Source: Actinomadura sp. NBRC 104412
GTDB lineage: Bacteria > Actinomycetota > Actinomycetes > Streptosporangiales > Streptosporangiaceae
DNA: 64,000 nucleotides
Assembly (NCBI RefSeq): GCF_030269515.1
Contig: NZ_BSTM01000001.1
Location: 248,001-312,000, forward strand
Direction of reading: 5' to 3'
Positions 34,281 through 43,004 of this stretch are shown here, one piece after another. Position 1 is the stretch's first letter. Every line of letters begins with the position of its first letter. The notes under the pieces are model-generated. The model saw only the letters and a program-made list of their open reading frames with translations. It did no database searches and was not told the origin of the DNA. The position numbers and the translations under genes were made by a program.

Positions 34281-35780
34281 TCAGTCCCTCACCTGTGCCG
34301 TCATGGTCACGATGTTCCCGCCGCCTCGATGCCGGAACGGGGCGTACCGGACCTCGAACCCCTTGCGGCGTCCCACGTGGGCGAGCAGCGGTCCGTTGAC
34401 CCAGTTCACCACGGACCCGTCGTACTTGCCGGGGCCGCGGAAGCTCGTCCGATACCCCTGGACGTCGGTGACGAACAGGTCGTGGCACACCAGTTTCCCG
34501 TACGGGTGCAGCAGGGAGAGGCTGTCGGTGAAGCTGGCCAGCGCGCCGTTGTTCACGTGCATCCGGACGTCCGCGCCCGGCTCCAGCAGCGGGCGCAGCG
34601 CCTCGCCGCTCACCGACGGCGCCAGCTCGTACAGGTCCAGGCCGGCGAGCGGGACGTAGCGTTCCTTCAGCCGCACCAGCGACCACGCCTTCTGCCAGAA
34701 CCCCACCGCGCTGTTCACGTCCGGGAACCGCGCCGGGTCCGCGTCGGCCAGCAGGGACGGGCCGAGCCGCAGCAGCCGGTGGACCAGTCCGGGCAGTTCC
34801 TCCGGTGCCAGGCCGACGTCCTCGGCGAGCCCGGCCGCGCCGTCCGCCGGGAGGTAGGCCCGGGTCTGGACGAGGTAGGTCCGCCCGCCCAGATGAGCGA
34901 CCTCGTCGGTGGGCAGGTTGTCGTAGACGTTGGAGATGTAGATCAAAAAGACCTTGTACCGGAGGAAGCCGAGCGAGGTGCAGGGGCGGGTGGCGTCCAG
35001 CGCGAACGAGCTGACCCGCTCGGCGTGGTCGGCGACGTTCTCCCGCGCCAGGTCCAGGACGTGCGGCGAGTTGTCGCACATCAGGTAGTGCAGCCGCCGG
35101 TAGTACTCCTTGCCGTGCGCCCGGTCCAGCTCGCGGAACTCGTCCAGGAACACCCGCGCCTGGTTGCCGTTGCCGACGCCGAACTCGACGACGTACAACT
35201 GCTCGGGCAGCGCGCCGGTCTCCGACAGCCGGTCCCACACCGCGAACAGGTCGCCGATCAGCTCGCGTGCGCCGTCGCGGTTGCGGGCGTCGCTCTCGCC
35301 GCCGGGCAGGGCCTGCTCGTACTCGCGGCCGGTCGCCTTCTCCCACACCCGCAGCGCCGACCAGTACAGGGAGTTGAACGCCCAGATGCAGCTCTCCCTG
35401 CCCGGACCCCAGTCCTCCAGGTAGAGATCGCGGTCGTCGGCGTCGTGCAGCCTGGCGGACGTCAGCTCGTGCAGGGGGTGGTCACCGCTGCGCCGCACGT
35501 CCACGGCGATCTCCATGTCGTCGTCCCGGACGCCGACGGGGACGGGCACGGGCCATTCCTGTGCGGGATCCTTCAGAGCGGGCGACGCGGACAGGATGGG
35601 ACGGACGTCCACCACGTCCCGGAAGTTGTTCCTGTACTGCACCCAGTCGTAGACCACCCGGACCCGCCCGAGGTCGGCGTCCTCGTCGCGCAGCGCCTCC
35701 AGGACGGGTGTCACCGCCTTGCCGATGTCCAAGGGCTTCTTGCCCCGCAGCCGGGCGTGCGGGCGGAAGTCCACGATCAT
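34281..35780 (-). CDS. SAM-dependent methyltransferase, MidA-like, embedded in methyl operon
   Basis: A 499-aa protein. An N-terminal region of about 190 residues of unknown function (starting MIVDFRPHARLRGKKPLDIG) precedes a class I methyltransferase fold with SAM motif VVEFGVGNGNQA at 198-208, acidic YLMCDNSP near 232, and a helical insertion. The arrangement resembles MidA/NDUFAF7 proteins (DUF185/COG1565), protein arginine methylators in mitochondria, but the family link is tentative. ATG 35780 overlaps the metF stop (ATGA); the stop is 3 bp before core-MetE. It is the only consumer of SAM in an operon that otherwise makes SAM, so its methylation reaction may be the reason for the operon. 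Confidence 0.72.
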   Translation of the reverse strand: MIVDFRPHARLRGKKPLDIGKAVTPVLEALRDEDADLGRVRVVYDWVQYRNNFRDVVDVRPILSASPALKDPAQEWPVPVPVGVRDDDMEIAVDVRRSGDHPLHELTSARLHDADDRDLYLEDWGPGRESCIWAFNSLYWSALRVWEKATGREYEQALPGGESDARNRDGARELIGDLFAVWDRLSETGALPEQLYVVEFGVGNGNQARVFLDEFRELDRAHGKEYYRRLHYLMCDNSPHVLDLARENVADHAERVSSFALDATRPCTSLGFLRYKVFLIYISNVYDNLPTDEVAHLGGRTYLVQTRAYLPADGAAGLAEDVGLAPEELPGLVHRLLRLGPSLLADADPARFPDVNSAVGFWQKAWSLVRLKERYVPLAGLDLYELAPSVSGEALRPLLEPGADVRMHVNNGALASFTDSLSLLHPYGKLVCHDLFVTDVQGYRTSFRGPGKYDGSVVNWVNGPLLAHVGRRKGFEVRYAPFRHRGGGNIVTMTAQVRD

Positions 35781-36730
35781 GACCGGCCTCCCTTTCCGGC
35801 CTCGCCGCGGACCCCGGGGCCGACCCCGGCGCGCTGGACGATGTCGGGCACGCCGCGCTCGAACCCGATGGCCATGACGTGCACGCCCGCCACGCCGGGC
35901 ACCTCGGTGAGCCGCTTGATGGTCTCGACGCACAGGTCGATGCCCTCCTCGGTCACCCGGTCGGACGGCACGGCGCGCAGCCGCCGCTCCACCTCGTCCG
36001 GGATCACGACGCCCGGGACGGTGCGCATGAACTCCAGCGCGCGCAGCGAGCGGATCGGGCCGACGCCCGCCAGCACCGCGCACTTCTCGGTCACCCCGAG
36101 GTCGCGCAGGTCGCCCATCCAGCGCTCGAACAGGTCGAAGTCGAACACGAACTGCGTCTGCACGAACTCCGCCCCGGCGGCGACCTTCTTGGCCAGCCGC
36201 CGCGCCCGCAGCTCGGTCGGCGGCGCGAACGGGTTCTCCACCGTCCCGATCATCCAGGCGGGCCTGGTCCTGATCTCCCGGCCGGACATCAGCGTGCCCT
36301 CGTCGCGCAGGGCGCGGGCCGCCCAGCCGAGCTGCACGCCGTCCAGGTCGAACACCGGCTTGGCGTCCGGATGGTCGCCCGCCTTCGGATGGTCGCCGGT
36401 CAGCAGCAGGACGTTCGGGATGCCCAGCGCGCCCGCCGCCAGCAGGTCCGACTGGAGCGCGAGCCGGTTGCGGTCGCGGCAGGTGAGCTGCATCACCGGC
36501 TCCACGCCCGCGCGCATCGCCAGCAGGCTCGCGGCCAGGCTGGACATCCGGACCCTCGCGCCCTGGTTGTCGGTGATGTTGGCGGCGTCCACCCAGCCCC
36601 GCAGCAGCTCCGCCTTGCGCGCCACAGCGTCCGGGTCGGCGTCCCCCGGCGGCTCGATCTCCGCGGTCACCACGAAATGACCGGCGTCGAGCGCCGCACG
36701 CAGCTCACCACCGGGATCGGGAGGGCTCAT
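35777..36730 (-). CDS. metF: Methylenetetrahydrofolate reductase (MetF-type)
   Basis: A 317-aa TIM-barrel flavoprotein that reduces 5,10-methylene-THF to 5-methyl-THF. Family features: FVVTAEIEPP near the N-terminus, AANITDNQGARVRMSSLA near 52-69, MQLTCRDRNRLALQSDLLAA near 82-101, and PNVLLLTGDHP. ATG 36730 overlaps the stop of the MetV-like gene (ATGA), and its own stop overlaps the methyltransferase start. With MetV it would form a two-subunit reductase of the kind known from acetogens and several actinobacteria. Confidence 0.9.
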   Translation of the reverse strand: MSPPDPGGELRAALDAGHFVVTAEIEPPGDADPDAVARKAELLRGWVDAANITDNQGARVRMSSLAASLLAMRAGVEPVMQLTCRDRNRLALQSDLLAAGALGIPNVLLLTGDHPKAGDHPDAKPVFDLDGVQLGWAARALRDEGTLMSGREIRTRPAWMIGTVENPFAPPTELRARRLAKKVAAGAEFVQTQFVFDFDLFERWMGDLRDLGVTEKCAVLAGVGPIRSLRALEFMRTVPGVVIPDEVERRLRAVPSDRVTEEGIDLCVETIKRLTEVPGVAGVHVMAIGFERGVPDIVQRAGVGPGVRGEAGKGGRS

Positions 36731-37284
36731 CTCGGCGTCAACCCCTTCTCCTGTGCGCCCGCGCCGTTCAAGGGCGGGTACGGGTCGGTGTCGGTAAAGG
36801 CCGTCCACAGGCCGTCGTCACGGCCCTGCCAGTAGTTCACCCAGGAGCTGCGGCCCCGCTCGCGATGGTCGACGGGACGTTGCAGCAGGTCGAGATCGGC
36901 GCCGCGGCCCGACGCCTCCGCCCGCTCGTACGCGATCAGCCACACGCAGCGCAGCTCGGGATGCACCTCGCAGCGGCCGTCGGCCGACACGCCGCCGCAG
37001 GGTCCGTTGCGGAGCTGCTTCGGGCAGGTCATCGGGCAGGTGTACCCGGTCGCCGGAAGCTCGCACTGGCCGCACATCCGGCAGCCGAACAGCGCCTCCT
37101 TGCTCGCCCTCTCCCCCGCCGTTAACCAGCGGTACAGGCGCGGCCGGTGTTCGATGAGGGCGGCGAGCCGCCGGTAGACCGCGTTCGCGGCCATGAGCGC
37201 GTGCAGCAGGTAGCCCATGCGCGCGGACAGCCTCGGACGGAACGGCCTGGGCCAGGTCGGGTCCCGGCGGGGTTCGCTGGACAT
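36727..37284 (-). CDS. MetV-like methylenetetrahydrofolate reductase C-terminal (Cys-rich) protein
   Basis: A 185-aa protein with a cysteine-rich core CRMCGQCELPATGYTCPMTC followed by PKQLRNGPCGGV, the signature of the MTHFR C-terminal domain family (MetV). In acetogens MetV binds an iron-sulfur cluster or zinc and passes electrons to MetF. Start set at ATG 37284; upstream in-frame codons are possible but unsupported. First gene of the minus-strand methyl operon, divergent from the PucR-type gene across a 350-bp intergenic region. Confidence 0.82.
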   Translation of the reverse strand: MSSEPRRDPTWPRPFRPRLSARMGYLLHALMAANAVYRRLAALIEHRPRLYRWLTAGERASKEALFGCRMCGQCELPATGYTCPMTCPKQLRNGPCGGVSADGRCEVHPELRCVWLIAYERAEASGRGADLDLLQRPVDHRERGRSSWVNYWQGRDDGLWTAFTDTDPYPPLNGAGAQEKGLTPR

Positions 37285-37634
37285 ATCCAATGGCTGCTTC
37301 CGGGTTCGATATCGGCGGCACCGATGCGCCTGCCGCATATTGGTCGCGTATTGCGGGCGGTCACCGCTTCACAGAGTCGCATTCGGCTTCCGGGCTGTCT
37401 TCGGCTCGCGGGCCAATGGTGGACGGGCGGGCGTTGTGGCGTGACACAGCGGGGTACCGGTCGGCCGAAAGCCTTCCATTGAGCAGAACATCGCTTGTCA
37501 TCGCCCGTGTCGTGCGTCACCGTGAGCGTGGAGACAACGGGTCAGGGGTGTCACTTGTGCCGTAACACAAAAGGGTGTGAAGGGGGCCGGTCGCGCCATT
37601 GCCCGTCCTGGATCGCCGATCGTGAACTCCGGGC
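37285..37634. other. Divergent regulatory region between the two methyl-metabolism operons
   Basis: A 350-bp non-coding stretch with lower GC than its surroundings. Near the plus-strand promoter side it holds the inverted repeat TTGTG-ccgtaa-CACAA (37555-37570), and scattered TGTCAC/GTGACA hexamers (37441 and 37550 regions). I looked for SAM or cobalamin riboswitch cores on both strands and recognised none. It probably contains both promoters and the binding sites of the PucR-type regulator. Confidence 0.5.
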
Positions 37635-38987
37635 ATGACCGCGGCCGGCGCAGCGATGAGCACCTCCGCGTTCCCTTCCGACGCGGCGCCCGCGGGCCGG
37701 CAGGCGGGCGCCCGCGACGAGACCTATGTCCTGCGGAAGATCGTCGCCATGTGCGGGCGGCTGTCGGCGCTGGCGTCCCAGGACGTCGATGTCGCCGGGG
37801 TCGTGCGGTTCCTCTCCGAGGGCGTCGGCGCGCAGGTGGCGCTGCTCGACCGCACGCTCGAAGTGATCGCCTTCGCCGGGGTGGACGACCCCGCGGAGGT
37901 GGTCGGCACGCTCCGTGACCACGCCGGCGGGTCCGGCCCGTACACGGTGCTCAACTCCGCCGCCCGCAACCGGCGCCCGCTCACCGTCCCGAACCTGACC
38001 GGCGACGCCGCCTCGGTGATCGTCGCCCCGGTCTCGGTCGGCGAGGACGTGGCCGGGCACCTGCTCACCGTCGGCGGCCGCGACCACGACCTCACCGAGG
38101 ATATGCGGCTACTGGTCACCGAGCACGCCGCCATGGTGTGCGGGGTGATGCTCGGCCGCGAGCTGGTGGTGGCCGCCGCCGCGGGCCGGGCCCGCCAGGA
38201 GCTGTTCGAGGGGCTGCTGCACGCACGCGGCGCCGGGACGGGCGACCGGGAGGACGGCGAGGCGGAGCGCTGGGCCCGCCACCTCGGCTACGACCCGGAA
38301 CGCCGCTACCACGTGCTGGCCGTCGCGCTCGTCCACGCCGGTCCCTCGGCCGCGGCCGGAACGGGGCCGCTCGCCTTCGTCGAGTCGACCCTCACCCGCC
38401 TCGCCCCGGACGCGATCGTGGCCGCCCGCCAGGACGAGGTCGTGGCCATCGTCCCGGTGAACGGCGAAGGCGAGGAAGGGCTGGCCGAGGTGCGCAAACT
38501 GGCGTCCGCGTGCGCCGACTCGATCGCCGAACGCAGGCTCGGCGTCGTTGCCGCCGGGGTGGGCAACGAATGCGGCGGCGCGGCCGGGATCGCGCGCTCG
38601 TACGCCGAGGCCGGTCGGGCGCTCGCCGGCGTCCGGCGGATGGGCGGCTCCGGAGGCGTCGCCGCGTTCGCCGACCTCGGAATCCATCGGCTGCTGCTGC
38701 GCGTTCCCGACGTGGGCGACCTGCGCGCGTTCGCCGACGAGGTGATCGGCAAGCTGCTGGACGAGGAGGAGGCGACCGGCATGGAGTACCTGACCACGCT
38801 GTCGGTCTACTTCAACGAGAACAGCAGCCCGCGCCGCACCGCCCGGCGGCTGCACGTCCACCCGAACACCGTCAGCTACCGGATCCGCCGCGTCGAGGAG
38901 ATCACCGGGCTCTCCTTCGACGTCCACCGCGACCGGCTGATGGCCGAGGTCGCCGTGGAGATCCTCACCGGACTGGGAACGTCATGA
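37635..38987 (+). CDS. PucR/CdaR-family transcriptional regulator
   Basis: A 450-aa activator-type regulator. Residues about 30-190 form a GAF-like sensory region, 200-340 a degenerate GGDEF-like domain, and 370-445 the PucR C-terminal helix-turn-helix (TARRLHVHPNTVSYRIRRVEEITG near 408-431). ATG at 37635 was chosen; ATG 37656 is equally possible. Its stop shares four bases with the next gene (ATGA), so it is co-translated with the homocysteine methyltransferase/MTHFR. Its position opposite the minus-strand methyl operon suggests it controls both directions in response to a methionine-cycle or C1 metabolite (inference). Confidence 0.92.
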   Translation: MTAAGAAMSTSAFPSDAAPAGRQAGARDETYVLRKIVAMCGRLSALASQDVDVAGVVRFLSEGVGAQVALLDRTLEVIAFAGVDDPAEVVGTLRDHAGGSGPYTVLNSAARNRRPLTVPNLTGDAASVIVAPVSVGEDVAGHLLTVGGRDHDLTEDMRLLVTEHAAMVCGVMLGRELVVAAAAGRARQELFEGLLHARGAGTGDREDGEAERWARHLGYDPERRYHVLAVALVHAGPSAAAGTGPLAFVESTLTRLAPDAIVAARQDEVVAIVPVNGEGEEGLAEVRKLASACADSIAERRLGVVAAGVGNECGGAAGIARSYAEAGRALAGVRRMGGSGGVAAFADLGIHRLLLRVPDVGDLRAFADEVIGKLLDEEEATGMEYLTTLSVYFNENSSPRRTARRLHVHPNTVSYRIRRVEEITGLSFDVHRDRLMAEVAVEILTGLGTS

Positions 38988-40792
38988 CCGACCTGCGGCA
39001 GGCCCTGGAGTCGGGCATCCTGATCTGCGACGGCGCGATGGGCACCATGCTGCACGCGGCGGGCAACTCGCTCGACCAGGCGCTGCCGGCCCTCAACCTG
39101 ACCGACGCGGCGCTGGTGCGCACCATCCACGACAGCTACGTGGACTCCGGCGCCGACATCGTCCAGACCAACACCTTCGGCGCGAGCCGTCTGCGGCTGG
39201 CCGCCTACGGCTTCGGCGACCGGGTGGAGGAGATCAACCGCGCGGGCGTGCGGCTGGCCCGCGAGGCCGCGGCCGCCGCCGACCGGCCGGTCCTGGTCGC
39301 GGGGTCGGTCTCCCCCGCGGTGAACGTGCAGCAGCGGCGCAGGGCCGGTGCCGCCGAGCGCCGCGACGCGCTCGCCGAACAGCTCTCCGTCCTGGACGAC
39401 GCGGGCGTGGACCTGGTGCTCCTGGAGACCTTCGGCTATCTGGACGAGCTGGTCGAGGCCGTGGAGGTCGCGGCCGGGCTGTGCCGTGTCCCGGTGATCG
39501 CGCAGGCCACGTTCGCCAGCGACACCCACACGCTCAGCGGCCACACCCCGCGCGAGGTCGCCTCGGCGCTGGCCGGCACCCCGATCGTCGCGCTCGGCAC
39601 CAACTGCACCCTCGGCCCGCAACGTTCCCTCGCCGTGCTGCGGGCGCTGAGCGAGCACACCGACCTGCCGCTGACCGTGCAGCCCAACGCGGGCCTGCCG
39701 CGCCGCGTGGCCCCGGCGCGGTTCGAGTACGACATCGACTCCGAGTACTTCGTCCGGTACGTACGGCAGCTCCTGGAGGCGGGGGCGCGGATCGTCGGCG
39801 GCTGCTGCGGCACCACGCCGACCCAGCTCGCCGCGATCGTCCAGGCCGCCGAGGAGTACCGGCGGCGCCCCCTGACCGTGACGCCGCGGGAGGAGCCCGC
39901 CCCGGCCCGGCCCGCGCCGGTCCGCCGCGCGCCGTTCGGCGACCGGTTCATCGTCGAGCTGACGCCCCCGCCGACCGGCGGCGGCGAGGAGACCCTCGAC
40001 ATGGCCAGGCGGCTCATGGACGACGGGATCGGCCTCATCTCCGTGGTCGCGTCCCGCACCGCCAGGGCCCAGTTGAACCCCATCGACCTGGCCCTGCACC
40101 TGCACCAGACCCTCGGCGTCGACACCATGGCCACGGTCACCACCTGGGACCGGACCATCATGGCGTTGCAGGCGGACCTGCTGGGCGCCCACACCCTCGG
40201 CCTGCGCCGCGTCGTCTGCGAGACCGGCAGCCCGCCCCTGCTCGGCGACTACCCGCACGTCGACGGCATCTGGGACGTGGACTCCCTCGGCCTCATCGAA
40301 CTGCTCGCCGACCTCAACAACGGCGACGACTACTACGGCCTGCGGCTGCCGTCCAAGACCGAGTTCGAGATCGGCGCCCGCGTCAACCCCGGCAGCCGCG
40401 AACCCGAACGCGAGGCCGCCCGCGCCGCCGGCAAGATCGCCGCGGGTGCGCGCTTCCTCATCACCCGTCCCGTGTACGACCCGGCCGATCTGGAACGCCT
40501 TCTCGACCTGGTCGCCCGGCAGACATCGGGACGGGAGGTGCCGGTGCTCGCGGCCGTCCACCCCCTCACCGGCTTCCCCGAGGCCGAGCTGCTCGCCCAC
40601 GAGGTCCCGGACGTCCGGATCCCCGACCGCACCCTCGCCGCCCTCCAGGACGCGGGCGACGGCGCCCGCGAGGTCGGTATCGAACTGGCCCTCGACCTGG
40701 TGTCCCGCCTCAAGGAGATGGCCGGCGGGATCGTCCTGGCGCCCACGACGGACCCTGTGGAGACCGTGCACGCCATCCTGTCCGGCACCTGA
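38984..40792 (+). CDS. Bifunctional homocysteine S-methyltransferase / methylenetetrahydrofolate reductase
   Basis: A 602-aa two-domain protein of the YitJ type. Residues 1-290 form the zinc homocysteine methyltransferase barrel (ILICDGAMGTML; Cys208 in GTNC; Cys274-Cys275 in GGCCGTTP). Residues about 320-600 form an MTHFR domain (FIVELTPPPTGGGEETLDMARRL; VCETGSPPLLGDYP). It can generate methyl-THF and methylate homocysteine in one chain, a route parallel to MetF/MetV plus core-MetE on the other strand. ATG 38984 overlaps the PucR stop. A strong hairpin follows. Confidence 0.93.
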   Translation: MTDLRQALESGILICDGAMGTMLHAAGNSLDQALPALNLTDAALVRTIHDSYVDSGADIVQTNTFGASRLRLAAYGFGDRVEEINRAGVRLAREAAAAADRPVLVAGSVSPAVNVQQRRRAGAAERRDALAEQLSVLDDAGVDLVLLETFGYLDELVEAVEVAAGLCRVPVIAQATFASDTHTLSGHTPREVASALAGTPIVALGTNCTLGPQRSLAVLRALSEHTDLPLTVQPNAGLPRRVAPARFEYDIDSEYFVRYVRQLLEAGARIVGGCCGTTPTQLAAIVQAAEEYRRRPLTVTPREEPAPARPAPVRRAPFGDRFIVELTPPPTGGGEETLDMARRLMDDGIGLISVVASRTARAQLNPIDLALHLHQTLGVDTMATVTTWDRTIMALQADLLGAHTLGLRRVVCETGSPPLLGDYPHVDGIWDVDSLGLIELLADLNNGDDYYGLRLPSKTEFEIGARVNPGSREPEREAARAAGKIAAGARFLITRPVYDPADLERLLDLVARQTSGREVPVLAAVHPLTGFPEAELLAHEVPDVRIPDRTLAALQDAGDGAREVGIELALDLVSRLKEMAGGIVLAPTTDPVETVHAILSGT

Positions 40793-40793
40793 A

Positions 40794-40826
40794 AGGGCCG
40801 GTGACCCCGTTCGGGTCACCGGCCCT
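40794..40826 (+). terminator. Strong hairpin terminator after the bifunctional methyltransferase gene
   Basis: AGGGCCGGTGACCC (40794-40807) and GGGTCACCGGCCCT (40813-40826) form a perfect 14-bp stem with a 5-base loop, starting two bases after the stop codon. It may also serve the convergent PspC gene ending at 40840. Confidence 0.85.
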
Positions 40827-40839
40827 GTGCTGACGGGCG

Positions 40840-41238
40840 TCAAGCGAGGTCGTGCTTCCCCTTCGCCTTGGCGAGGCCCTCGTCCAGGCCCTCTTTGGTC
40901 TTCCGCACGACCTCCTGGACGGTCGCGTTCCGGTTCGCCTTCCGGATCAGGTCCTCGGCGATGGACGACGACCGGCCCTCCGCGGGGATCAGCGCCCACG
41001 CCGCGGCGTAGACCAGGAAGACCGCGCCGCCGAAGGAGGTGACGGTGCCGACGACCGCCAAGGCGGCCAGGCCCAGCCGCAGGACGTTGACGTCGATCCC
41101 CAGGTGGCGCGCGGCGCCGGCGCACACCCCGGCGATCATGCGGCCCTCGTTGACGCGGCGCGGCCACGTGGCGGCGGCGGTGCTGGTCTGCCCGGTCTGC
41201 CCGGTGTGCTCGGTGTGCTCGGTGTGCTCGGTGTCCAT
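40840..41238 (-). CDS. PspC-domain membrane protein
   Basis: A 132-aa protein. After an N-terminal Thr/Glu/His repeat (MDTEHTEHTEHT, encoded by 9-bp tandem repeats) comes the PspC signature RMIAGVCAGAARHLGIDVNVLRLGLAALAVV, two hydrophobic helices and a 45-residue charged tail (EEVVRKTKEGLDEGLAKAKGKHDLA-like). PspC proteins belong to envelope-stress responses. Start set at ATG 41238. Single gene ending at a shared bidirectional hairpin. Confidence 0.85.
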   Translation of the reverse strand: MDTEHTEHTEHTGQTGQTSTAAATWPRRVNEGRMIAGVCAGAARHLGIDVNVLRLGLAALAVVGTVTSFGGAVFLVYAAAWALIPAEGRSSSIAEDLIRKANRNATVQEVVRKTKEGLDEGLAKAKGKHDLA

Positions 41239-41335
41239 GCCTTGATCCTGCCGCCGCGGCGATCGCCGGAACATCGGGATTCGCCCTGATCCGCCCCTGA
41301 TCGGACCCTTGCCGGGCGGCCCCGTCCCCGGGTCC

Positions 41336-42826
41336 CTACCCTGAGGTGTCCCGGAGTATGGCCGCGACCGGCGGGGAGTGGTAGGCGGACGTCCGGCCGC
41401 CCATCCACGTCTCCAGGTCCGGCCTGTGCGGAGGCACGCCGCCGAGCAGCAGCAGCACGCCGCTCACCACGCCGCCGATCAGCGTGACCACGACGGTGAT
41501 GAGGACGGAGGAGCGGATGCCGTCGCCGAGGTCCGTGTGCGTCATGGCGAGGTACAGCAGCACCGGGCCGACGAGGAACGCCGCCTCGGAGCGGAGCAGC
41601 TCCACCAGGCCGAAGGTCGGTCCGAGCCGGCTGGCGGGGACGCTCAGCGCGGCCATGAACAGGCCGGGCGTCACCCCGGCACCGGCCCCGAAACCCAGCA
41701 GCACACCGGCCGTGGTCACGACGAGGTGGTCGTGGCCGGCGCCCAGCCCCAGCAGGATCGCGCCGCCGGCCGCCACCGTGAACAGCCCGGTGAACGGGAG
41801 CACGGGCAGCCAGCGCGACGTCAGCGTCCTCTTGAACAGCCACGCGGACACGGCGATCCCGGCGAGCTGGGCGGCCAGCAGCGCGCCGGACAGGATCTGG
41901 GACCGGCCGGCGACCTGCAGCAGGTAGGCCACGGTGAGTTCGATCAGGGTGATGAACGCGGCGCCCACCACCATCGCCAAGGAGATCCCGGTGACCGGAA
42001 GCGTGTTGGTCAGCACCCTCAGCGGCATCAGCGGATGCCGCATCCGGTACTGGGTCACCAGGAGGGCGCCGAGCGCCGCGAGCCCCAGCACGACGGGCAC
42101 GATGAAGCCCGGGGAGGCGAACGTCACCTCGCCCAGCAGGGCGACCCCGAGAAAGGACAGGATCGTGGCGACGGTCGCGATCGGGATGGCCGCCCAGTCG
42201 AAGGTCATCTCGTGGCCCCCCAACGGCCGGCGCGGGAACGCCAGCAGCCCGGTCACGAACCCGAGGACGCCGATCACCGCCGTGCCGACGAACAGCGGGC
42301 GCCACTGCGCCACGTCCCCCACGATGCCGCCGACGACCGGGCCGAGCGTCACGGCCCCGAACAGCCCGAGGCTCACGAACGCCGCGGTCAACGGCACCTT
42401 GTCGACGCCGTGCCCGGTGACCAGCGGCGGCAGGGCGGCGACCAGCAGCATGCCGGTGGCCAGGCCCTGGAGCACGTGACCGACGGCGAACGGCACGATG
42501 CCCGGCGCGAGCGCGGCCAGCAGGGAACCGACCACGAACGCGACCTCGCACGCCAGGTAGACCTGGCGGGCCGGGACGCGCTGGATCAGGTCGGCGGCGA
42601 TGACGGCGCCGAGCGCGTAGGCGGCGTCCGACATCCCGGCCGCGAGCTGCATGCCCAGCGCCCCGCCGCCCAGCTCGCGTTGAAGCTGTTCGCCGAACAG
42701 TTGCGACGCGCCGGACAGTATGAGGAACGGGCACAAGGCGAGCAGCACGAGCGCCACCGCGGCAGGGTAGCTCCCTTGCCACGGGACGGCTTTCGGGTCC
42801 CCCGACACCATCGGGCGGCTACCCAC
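41336..42826 (-). CDS. MFS transporter (14-TM, EmrB/QacA-like)
   Basis: A 496-aa major facilitator protein with about 14 hydrophobic segments. Expected motif regions are present: the loop 2-3 area AAGMSDAAYALGAVIAADLIQRVPARQVYL, and the motif C-like GPVVGGIVGD near residue 158. Such proteins export drugs or lipids using proton motive force. GTG 42826 follows AGGGGGACGGT; the in-frame ATG 42811 is an alternative. The stop lies about 100 bp from the PspC start. No adjacent regulator. Confidence 0.88.
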   Translation of the reverse strand: MGSRPMVSGDPKAVPWQGSYPAAVALVLLALCPFLILSGASQLFGEQLQRELGGGALGMQLAAGMSDAAYALGAVIAADLIQRVPARQVYLACEVAFVVGSLLAALAPGIVPFAVGHVLQGLATGMLLVAALPPLVTGHGVDKVPLTAAFVSLGLFGAVTLGPVVGGIVGDVAQWRPLFVGTAVIGVLGFVTGLLAFPRRPLGGHEMTFDWAAIPIATVATILSFLGVALLGEVTFASPGFIVPVVLGLAALGALLVTQYRMRHPLMPLRVLTNTLPVTGISLAMVVGAAFITLIELTVAYLLQVAGRSQILSGALLAAQLAGIAVSAWLFKRTLTSRWLPVLPFTGLFTVAAGGAILLGLGAGHDHLVVTTAGVLLGFGAGAGVTPGLFMAALSVPASRLGPTFGLVELLRSEAAFLVGPVLLYLAMTHTDLGDGIRSSVLITVVVTLIGGVVSGVLLLLGGVPPHRPDLETWMGGRTSAYHSPPVAAILRDTSG

Positions 42827-43004
42827 ACCGTCCCCCTGGAAACCTCATTCGAGTTCGGGACTGGTGCCGCGATGGCGAACGCGAAAGGTCCGGGGGCCGT
42901 GTGAAGTCGGCTCGGCCGGGTAGCGGGCTATCCGACGGTGATGGCGAGAACACAACCGGTGATGGCCACCGTGGCGGAAGCCGAGCACGACTGGAGAGAC
43001 GACG

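Noticed and set aside
37285-37634. SAM or cobalamin riboswitch ahead of the methyl operon.
   Set aside because: I looked for the conserved cores by eye on both strands and found none. A covariance-model scan would settle it.
29810-40792. Secondary-metabolite cluster containing the O-methyltransferase and the methyl island.
   Set aside because: No polyketide, peptide, terpene or tailoring core enzymes are nearby; the O-methyltransferase is on its own and separated by the quinone oxidoreductase.
38876-41167. Minus-strand open frame of 763 codons opposite the bifunctional methyltransferase gene.
   Set aside because: Composition is that of an antisense shadow (Gly/Arg/Asp-rich, no motifs), whereas the plus strand has homocysteine methyltransferase and MTHFR motifs.
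40840-41238. Nine-base tandem repeats (EHT codons) at the PspC N-terminus as a phase-variation tract.
   Set aside because: The repeat unit is a multiple of three and only about three copies long, so slippage would not change the frame.
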